The position numbers and the translations under genes are program-made. Below the pieces are notes generated by a model. That model ran no database searches. It had not been told where the DNA came from and saw only the letters and a list, made by a program, of their open reading frames with translations. A stretch of 12,686 nt of DNA from Bacillota bacterium (GTDB lineage Bacteria > Bacillota > Clostridia > Clostridiales > Clostridiaceae), in assembly GCA_030706015.1 (NCBI GenBank), contig JAUZPI010000108.1, positions 1 through 12,686 on the forward strand. The letters run 5' to 3'. Positions 7,935 through 12,686 of the stretch are shown here, one piece after another; the first letter of the stretch is position 1, and each line of letters starts with the position of its first letter.

Positions 7935-9989
7935 ATGAATATTTTGAGGAATATAACCTCTATACGAAAAAAGATGCTTTTGGTCTTTATTCCATTGATA
8001 ATTTTCGCTATTCTTAGTATCACTGGTATTATTTTGTTTTACGCAGAAAAAAATGTTGTAGACTTGGAAAAAGCTTCAGCTAATGAAGAAATTAATAGTA
8101 TGAAAAATAGTATGGAGCAGGAATTTAAAGCCCATCAGAGATTGGCGGAGGCTTTAGCAGCTATTGGAACAGTTCAAGGTAACAATAATTCGAGAGAACA
8201 ATATATAAGTATGACAAAAGAAATTCTATCTAAAAGTTCTAATGCTTATGGTATGGGAATCTGGTTTGAACCTTACGCTTATGATAAATCAAAAAAGTAT
8301 TTTGGACCATACATACATAGAGACGAGGACAAACTGGTTTATACAGATGAATTTGAAAATGAGAGCTATGATTATTTAAATACAGATTGGTATAAGGCAG
8401 GAAAGGAATCTAAAAAAGGCGTGATTTTTACTAAGCCATATTATAATGCAACCTTAGGGATTACAATTATAACAGCGGTAATGCCTTTTTATCAAAATGG
8501 TCAATTTATGGGGGTAGTAACAGCAGATTATAATTTAACTACAATACAAAAAATAGTTACTGATAGCAAATTTCTTAATACCGGCTATGCATTATTGGTT
8601 GATAATCAGGGAAAGTTTATTTCAAATCCAAATAGAAAAAAAGTAATGAGAGACACTCTAAAAAATGACGCTGATTTTAAAAGTATAGCACCTAATGAAA
8701 TGAACAAAACTCAAGGGGAGTTAAGTTTTTCAAATGCTAAAGGTGTAAAATACGAACTTGTATATAATACTTTGCCCACTACAGAGTGGAAAATAATGAT
8801 TGTTGCTCCTGATAAAGAGTTTTTTGCTTCAATGTATAATTTATTATATAAGGCCGTATTTTTAACTCTTTTAATTTTATTATTATCTTTTGCTTTAATA
8901 TATTTATTTAGCGGTCTATTAACAAGGAATATTTCTAAGATAGTTAAAGGTATAAAATATCTTGCCAAAGGGGATTTAACTCGACCAATTGAGGTAACTG
9001 GGAAAGATGAACTTAGTAAGATGGCTATTTATTATAACGAGGCCCTGCAAAAACTTAAGGAAATGATAAATAGAATAAATATCAGTGCTGAGAGCTTATC
9101 AGCCAGTGCCGAAGAATTGTCTGCCAGCACAGAAGAAACCTGTAGGTCCATAACAGAGGTGGCAAGTTCTATCCAGACAGTTGCCATAAATAGCAATGAG
9201 CAAAATGGTCATGTAGAAAAGATGAATGACTCAACCATAGATATGCATAATCAAATGGGAAGTATTTCGGAAAATATTGAAGTGGTAAAAGATTCTGCTC
9301 TTCGAAGTTCTAAGCTGGCGCATGAGGGAGAAAAGTATGTAAATGATGCTATTTCTCAGATGAATGAAATTAATACACAGGTTGTGGAATCATCAGCTAC
9401 AATTAACAATCTTAGTGAAAAGTCAAAAAAGATTGAAGAAATATTATCCATGATAACAAGTATCGCTACTAAAACTAATTTACTAGCATTAAATGCTGCA
9501 ATTGAGGCGGCAAGAGCTGGAGAACAAGGAAAAGGGTTTGCTGTGGTAGCAGATGAAGTTAGAAAGCTGGCAGAAGCATCTGGAAAAGCATCTGCAGATA
9601 TAAGATTATTGATACAGGAAATCCAAGATGGAATTAATAGGTCTGTTGAAGTTATGACCACCAGCACTAAGTCTACAGAGCAGGGAATTCAAATTGTAGA
9701 GCAAACAGGAAAAGCATTTAAGAATATTTCTTCTGCGATTGATGATGTGAGCGAAAGGACAGAGGATGTATATGAATCTATTATTAGCATCTTAGAAGAG
9801 GCAAAGCAAATGCGAGAAATAGTAGCAGCGGTAAATGAAATAGCAATTTCTAATAGCGGCAATGCCCAAAGTGTAATAGGGTCAACTCAAGAACAGACTG
9901 CCATTGTTGAACAGGTATCAGCAGCCACTCAAGAATTAGCAAACATGTCGGAAGGGCTGCAAAAAGAAATAAGTAGATTTGTAGTATAA
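7935..9989 (+). CDS. Methyl-accepting chemotaxis protein with a double-Cache-type sensor
   Basis: Membrane chemoreceptor that senses an extracellular ligand and controls CheA through CheW. In 684 residues: TM1 (about 14-37), an extracytoplasmic dCache-like domain (about 40-300) with the block D-W-Y-K-A-G and P-Y-Y-N-A then I-I-T-A-V-M-P-F, TM2 (about 303-326), a HAMP linker (about 326-378) and a long coiled-coil signalling domain to the end. The highly conserved hairpin tip is at 510-547 (I-A-T-K-T-N-L-L-A-L-N-A-A-I-E-A-A-R-A-G-E followed by K-G-F-A-V-V-A-D-E-V-R). The protein ends in a normal S-R-F-V-V tail without a CheR-binding pentapeptide. GGGAGG (7923-7928) sits six bases before the start. 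The ligand cannot be told from sequence; amino acids or organic acids are common for this sensor type. No che genes are nearby, so it is an orphan receptor. A terminator follows directly. Confidence 0.95.
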   Translation: MNILRNITSIRKKMLLVFIPLIIFAILSITGIILFYAEKNVVDLEKASANEEINSMKNSMEQEFKAHQRLAEALAAIGTVQGNNNSREQYISMTKEILSKSSNAYGMGIWFEPYAYDKSKKYFGPYIHRDEDKLVYTDEFENESYDYLNTDWYKAGKESKKGVIFTKPYYNATLGITIITAVMPFYQNGQFMGVVTADYNLTTIQKIVTDSKFLNTGYALLVDNQGKFISNPNRKKVMRDTLKNDADFKSIAPNEMNKTQGELSFSNAKGVKYELVYNTLPTTEWKIMIVAPDKEFFASMYNLLYKAVFLTLLILLLSFALIYLFSGLLTRNISKIVKGIKYLAKGDLTRPIEVTGKDELSKMAIYYNEALQKLKEMINRINISAESLSASAEELSASTEETCRSITEVASSIQTVAINSNEQNGHVEKMNDSTIDMHNQMGSISENIEVVKDSALRSSKLAHEGEKYVNDAISQMNEINTQVVESSATINNLSEKSKKIEEILSMITSIATKTNLLALNAAIEAARAGEQGKGFAVVADEVRKLAEASGKASADIRLLIQEIQDGINRSVEVMTTSTKSTEQGIQIVEQTGKAFKNISSAIDDVSERTEDVYESIISILEEAKQMREIVAAVNEIAISNSGNAQSVIGSTQEQTAIVEQVSAATQELANMSEGLQKEISRFVV

Positions 9990-10037
9990 AAGATGATTAG
10001 TAATAAACATAACACTAAATCAAAAGTATATATAAGT

Positions 10038-10078
10038 AATAAACCCCATGATTTTATAAAAAAGCATGGGGTTTATTT
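10038..10078 (+). terminator. Terminator of the chemotaxis receptor gene
   Basis: AATAAACCCCATG (10038-10050) pairs perfectly with CATGGGGTTTATT (10065-10077) around a 14-base A/T-rich loop. The T-tract is short and merges with the stem. It lies about 50 bases after the stop codon. Confidence 0.7.
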
Positions 10079-10082
10079 CGTA

Positions 10083-10120
10083 ATGTTAAATATATGTTAA
10101 AAATGTTTACTATATGTTAA
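10083..10120. promoter_or_regulatory. Four direct ATGTTAA-type repeats upstream of yyaC (PhoP-box-like)
   Basis: ATGTTAA begins at 10083, 10094 and 10114, with a one-mismatch copy ATGTTTA at 10103, so the spacing is 11, 9 and 11 bases. Equivalently, a 20-base unit (10082-10101) is repeated next door (10102-10121) with 17 of 20 bases equal. On the minus strand each copy reads TTAACA(T), the hexamer of PhoP boxes in Bacillus, which occur as direct repeats about 11 bases apart. The array sits between the receptor terminator and a possible promoter of yyaC. The spacing puts all copies on one face of the helix. Binding by PhoP or any other regulator is inference. Confidence 0.45.
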
Positions 10121-10132
10121 TTTGGTGATATA

Positions 10133-10161
10133 TTCATATTAATATAGGCAGCGATTATAGA
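10133..10161 (+). promoter_or_regulatory. Possible sigma-A-type promoter of yyaC
   Basis: TTCATA (10133-10138) and TATAGA (10156-10161) are 17 bases apart and each match four of six consensus positions, so this is a weak call. The -10 box overlaps a perfect 14-base palindrome, TAGAATATATTCTA (10158-10171), that could be an operator. I looked for sporulation sigma factor (F, E, G) promoters and saw no convincing one. Confidence 0.25.
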
Positions 10162-10195
10162 ATATATTCTAAGAAAAATAAAGGGGGGAGTAATA

Positions 10196-10777
10196 ATGAT
10201 TAAAGCAGTAATTAATAATTTGGAAGATTTCATAAATAAACCTTTAGATAAGGATGCTTTAGCTACGGCACTTCAAGAAATTATACCATCAAATATTAGG
10301 AATTATAATGTAGTGTTTTTTTGCGTTGGTACTGATCGTTCAACAGGAGATTCCTTAGGACCATTAGTTGGAAGCTTTCTTAAGAATAAAGGTTATAATA
10401 ATGTTATAGGAACGCTAGAAGATACCGTAAATGGAGAAAACATCTGTGAAAGGCTTAAGGAAATTCCAAATAATAAGACTGTTATAGTTATAGACTCCAC
10501 TCTAAGTGATAAGAGATTTGTTGGAAATTACTTTGTAAATAATTCAGGATTAAAGCCTGGTGCAGGGGTTGGTAAATTACTTCCTGCTATAGGGGATTTC
10601 TACATAGCTGGAGCGGTTACTTTTAGTGGACCTTTAGCTCACCACATATTACAAACTACAAAGCTTTCTTTGGTGATAAAGATGGCAGAAGATATAACTG
10701 AAGCTATAGAAACAAGATTTTCGTCAATGAAGAGAATGGACTGTTCAAAGGATAATAGCTGGAAAATAGTAAGATAA
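10196..10777 (+). CDS. yyaC: YyaC-family putative sporulation protein / spore protease-like
   Basis: Member of the YyaC family of endospore formers, related in fold to the germination protease GPR and to hydrogenase maturation peptidases; its substrate is not known. The 193 residues are close to the usual length of about 200. The hallmark lies at residues 43-56: C-V-G-T-D-R-S-T-G-D-S-L-G-P, followed by L-V-G; Asp47 and Asp52 are candidate metal or catalytic residues by analogy. A second block V-I-V-I-D-S-T-L-S (about 98-106) and a third, L-K-P-G-A-G-V-G-K-L-L-P (about 119-130), are also family-like, as is the G-D-F-Y-I-A-G segment. GGGGGGAG (10183-10190) lies five bases before ATG 10196, a very strong site. 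It stands alone between two terminators. The gene supports a spore-forming host. An unusual repeat array precedes it. Confidence 0.88.
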   Translation: MIKAVINNLEDFINKPLDKDALATALQEIIPSNIRNYNVVFFCVGTDRSTGDSLGPLVGSFLKNKGYNNVIGTLEDTVNGENICERLKEIPNNKTVIVIDSTLSDKRFVGNYFVNNSGLKPGAGVGKLLPAIGDFYIAGAVTFSGPLAHHILQTTKLSLVIKMAEDITEAIETRFSSMKRMDCSKDNSWKIVR

Positions 10778-10783
10778 TAAAAG

Positions 10784-10829
10784 GACTTAATATATCGATT
10801 ATGCAAATTGATATATTAAGTCTTTTTTT
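10784..10829. terminator. Terminator between yyaC and the YukJ-family gene
   Basis: GACTTAATATATC (10784-10796) pairs perfectly with GATATATTAAGTC (10810-10822), followed by seven Ts (10823-10829). On the left the stem is flanked by AAAAG, so the same hairpin has a usable U-tract for the leftward gene ending at 10869. It is probably a shared terminator for the two convergent genes. Confidence 0.85.
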
Positions 10830-10868
10830 ACTCTAAGCATTTTTTCAATTGTAGGTGCTCCTATATTT

Positions 10869-11513
10869 TTATATTTTATGGTTGTTTTCCAGTTGAAAGG
10901 ATTGGGACTGAAAAGCAAAAAATAACGCATTCCAATGATTCTCTGGAAGATAGTGAATAAACAGCCCACCGTCTTGCCAGCGGTGATTATTTTTCATATA
11001 AAATTCACTATTTCCTTGGTTCATATGGATGTCGTGTATTCCATCACTAGGTGCGAAGTGAAAATATTCATCTTTCTTTCCTTCGGGACCCCACCTTTTG
11101 CCAAATACATAAAGTATGGATTCTTGATTTTCCAGAGCTTTATGGGTTATCTCACGGATTTTTTCATTTAAATCATTATCTGGTCCCGGGAATTCATCGG
11201 GTAAAGGTTGTAGTTTTTTTAAGTCAAATAGATTTCCCCGAATATAATCAAGCCCTAGTTCAGTTTTTATATTTCCACCTATAGGATTAAAACCAAAAGG
11301 AAGTTGTGATAATTTTATTGTAAGTATATTTTCAAAATTATAGTCTATATAATAAAGCACATCAAAAGGAGATAGCTGTGATTTAATATTTATTGAAATC
11401 CTGAAATGCACTCCATCGGCAATAGTATGAATATGAAAATGAGGAGTCTGTCCCTTAATTTTAGTGGTTTCAACAATTCTGCATTTTAAAACACCGTAAT
11501 TGTAATCATCCAT
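10869..11513 (-). CDS. YukJ family protein (DUF2278), function unknown
   Basis: A 214-residue soluble protein with no signal peptide or membrane segment. It matches the YukJ/DUF2278 family by three blocks: H-F-H-I-H-T-I-A-D-G-V-H-F-R-I-S-I-N near residues 25-42, L-D-Y-I-R-G-N-L-F near 88-96, and G-I-H-D-I-H-M-N-Q-G-N near 158-168, followed by D-G-G-L-F-I-H-Y and a final F-F-A-F-Q-S-Q-S. The clustered histidines and aspartates suggest a metal or nucleic-acid-processing site, but the family has no assigned reaction that I can name with confidence. The start is fixed by AAAGGAGG on the minus strand (11523-11530) nine bases upstream of the ATG. No convincing promoter is visible in 11531-11640. 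It appears to be a single-gene unit convergent with yyaC, complete and not truncated. Confidence 0.85.
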   Translation of the reverse strand: MDDYNYGVLKCRIVETTKIKGQTPHFHIHTIADGVHFRISINIKSQLSPFDVLYYIDYNFENILTIKLSQLPFGFNPIGGNIKTELGLDYIRGNLFDLKKLQPLPDEFPGPDNDLNEKIREITHKALENQESILYVFGKRWGPEGKKDEYFHFAPSDGIHDIHMNQGNSEFYMKNNHRWQDGGLFIHYLPENHWNALFFAFQSQSFQLENNHKI

Positions 11514-11642
11514 CTTAAAAAGCCTCCTTTAGTTATCATGTAACCATAGTTTTAGTAATTTAAGAAAAAGATATGTAAATTATTTTTTTGCCAAGTTTTA
11601 GGTAGGTTAACTAGCTTGTTTTGAATGATTTTTCATAGAAAA

Positions 11643-11686
11643 AGGGATGCTGTAAAATGATTGAAATATCATTTTAAGGCATCCCT
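11643..11686 (-). terminator. Terminator of the Ig-repeat protein gene
   Basis: AGGGATGCTGTAAAATGA (11643-11660) pairs with TCATTTTAAGGCATCCCT (11669-11686), 18 positions with one mismatch and one G-U around an eight-base loop. Read leftward it is followed by TTTTTCT, so it terminates the gene that ends at 11707. Confidence 0.82.
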
Positions 11687-11706
11687 ATACAAGTATTAGG
11701 TTTATA

Positions 11707-12686
11707 TTAATTTTGAACTTTAACGGTAGTTTGACCAATTACAAGATAGCCATTAATATAGCAGCGGAACTCAACTGTTACTTCAGGAGAGGTCCAATTA
11801 AAATCAGAACGTTCAAATTTAAACTGGCCAAGCTTTGCTTGATTGTAATATCCGTTATTGCTAGTAAGAGCATTTACACCATTAAGTGTTGCTGTATTAA
11901 GATTCAAATCTTGTGTGTTAAATCCTGATGGAAGACTAACACGAACAGTAAATACTCCATTATTACCTTTAATAACCTTAGCAGTTACATCTATACTAGC
12001 TGGTATATAAACAACAAACTGCTTTTTGATTGTGGTACTTAGACCAGCAGCATCTGTCACAGTGACAACAACAGTATAAACACCAGGTTTATCAAGTTGA
12101 ATGTTTGAACCATTAGAAACAAGCTTTCCTGTTGTATCATTTGGAGCGAAAACAAGCATCTTTTGGTCAACTATACCAGAAAGGTTATCACTAGCACTGT
12201 AAGTTAATTGTAATGTACTACCAAGCATGTACTCGTTGTTTAAATCCATTGCTATGGTTGGAGCAGTCTTATCAATTTTAACATAAACTGAGTTGACAGC
12301 TTCAATATTTCCAGCAGTATCAACTGAGTAGAATGATACTTTGTGAACCCCTTCGCTTTGGATGGTGAAAGAAGTACCTTGTAAGTAATTAGAACCATCA
12401 ATTGAGTAGTAGGTATTAGCAACACCACTTAAATTATCAGCTGCAGTTAAGTTTATAGTTACATCATCCTTTGACCAGTTAGCAGGAGCATTGGAAGTAG
12501 TAACAGGAGCAGTTTTATCAATCTTAACATCAACTGTGTTAGCTACCTCAACATTTCCAGCAGCATCAACTGAATAGAATGATACTTTGTGAACTCCTTC
12601 ACTTTGGATAATGAAAGAAGTACCTTGTAAGTAATCAGAACCATCAATTGAGTAGTAGGTATTAGTAACACCGCTTAAATTGTCTG
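11707..12686 (-). CDS. Repeat-rich, probably extracellular Ig/OmpL47-type protein, C-terminal part (N-terminus outside the window)
   Basis: The frame is open from the right edge to a TAA at 11707-11709, giving 325 codons of a larger gene that starts beyond 12686. A Met codon at 12249 is internal and not a start: the frame continues upstream with repeat sequence and no ribosome binding site. Reading N to C: one 82-residue repeat beginning D-N-L-S-G and containing Y-Y-S-I-D-G-S, S-E-G-V-H-K-V and D-A-A-G-N; a second copy; then a diverged Ig-like unit (from S-D-N-L-S-G-I near 12194); and a final domain of about 95 residues with F-T-V-R-V-S-L-P-S-G-F. The first 60 residues of the two repeats agree at 51 positions. 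Units are joined by I-D-K-T-A-P. Such repeats occur in OmpL47/Big-type modules of secreted enzymes and adhesins. There is no LPxTG motif or membrane segment at the C-terminus, so anchoring would differ from the protease upstream. The catalytic or binding part, if any, lies off the edge. Confidence 0.88.
   Translation of the reverse strand, partial: DNLSGVTNTYYSIDGSDYLQGTSFIIQSEGVHKVSFYSVDAAGNVEVANTVDVKIDKTAPVTTSNAPANWSKDDVTINLTAADNLSGVANTYYSIDGSNYLQGTSFTIQSEGVHKVSFYSVDTAGNIEAVNSVYVKIDKTAPTIAMDLNNEYMLGSTLQLTYSASDNLSGIVDQKMLVFAPNDTTGKLVSNGSNIQLDKPGVYTVVVTVTDAAGLSTTIKKQFVVYIPASIDVTAKVIKGNNGVFTVRVSLPSGFNTQDLNLNTATLNGVNALTSNNGYYNQAKLGQFKFERSDFNWTSPEVTVEFRCYINGYLVIGQTTVKVQN
12194..12686 (-). repeat. 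Tandem 246-base in-frame repeat within the right-edge gene
   Basis: The D-N-L-S codon block occurs at 12682-12684 and again at 12436-12438 (Asp codons), exactly 246 bases or 82 codons apart, and the intervening DNA is nearly the same as the next unit at the nucleotide level. A third, strongly diverged unit follows. More copies may lie outside the window. Confidence 0.85.

Noticed and set aside
9356..9667. 103-residue minus-strand frame opposite the chemotaxis signalling domain
   Set aside because: It is the complement of the conserved hairpin tip of the receptor; its length reflects codon constraints on the real gene.
6958..10777. Considered YitT, the chemotaxis receptor and YyaC as one operon
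   Set aside because: A terminator at 10038-10078 and a 200-base gap separate the receptor from yyaC, and the receptor has its own possible regulatory region; only limited read-through from YitT is plausible.
10935..11284. Two overlapping plus-strand frames of 77-78 codons
   Set aside because: They are opposite the well-supported YukJ/DUF2278 gene and lack ribosome binding sites.
11707..12249. Treating the right-edge gene as a complete 180-residue protein starting at 12249
   Set aside because: The frame continues open to the window edge with repeat units of the same protein; the Met is internal and has no ribosome binding site.
12194..12686. Considered as a CRISPR or intergenic repeat array because of the tandem similarity
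   Set aside because: The unit is 246 bases, in frame and encodes an Ig-like module; there are no short identical repeats with unique spacers.

Overview
The window is AT-rich and looks like a low-GC, endospore-forming Firmicute, most likely a Clostridium-type organism. Three things point there: a tmRNA whose tag ends in NYALAA, a YyaC-family sporulation protein, and strong purine-rich ribosome binding sites with TTGAAA/TATAMT-type promoters. This placement rests on the sequence character and gene families only; no database search was possible.

Layout from left to right. Positions 1-247 hold the 3' part of ssrA (tmRNA); its 5' part lies off the left edge. A terminator follows. On the opposite strand (324 to about 600) is what looks like the decayed C-terminal end of a LAGLIDADG-type homing endonuclease. 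Positions 859-6663 encode a 1934-residue secreted subtilisin-family (S8) protease of lactocepin / C5a-peptidase architecture, with a long array of Ig-like domains and an LPKTG sortase signal. Its own promoter precedes it. Its 3' flank carries a short hairpin, a striking nested hairpin (6705-6778) and a strong terminator. Next come a YitT-family membrane protein (6958-7821, own promoter), a methyl-accepting chemotaxis protein with a double-Cache-like sensor (7935-9989) and its terminator, then YyaC (10196-10777) and a terminator that can serve both strands. The right end is read leftward: a YukJ/DUF2278 protein (10869-11513) and the C-terminal 325 codons of a repeat-rich, probably secreted protein (11707 to beyond 12686), separated by a terminator.

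There is no obvious multi-gene operon: almost every gene has its own flanking terminator or promoter. Two genes share a surface or extracellular theme, the cell-wall protease and the Ig-repeat protein at the right edge, and both use Ig-like modules joined by D-K-T-(P/A)-P linkers. The other genes are single-copy housekeeping or sporulation-type genes.

I found no clear new defence system, CRISPR array or intact mobile element. The observations most worth following are four direct ATGTTAA-type repeats at about one helical turn spacing upstream of yyaC (PhoP-box-like when read on the other strand), a related TTAACT/TTAACA pair upstream of the chemotaxis gene, the nested hairpin behind the protease gene, and the endonuclease remnant next to ssrA.
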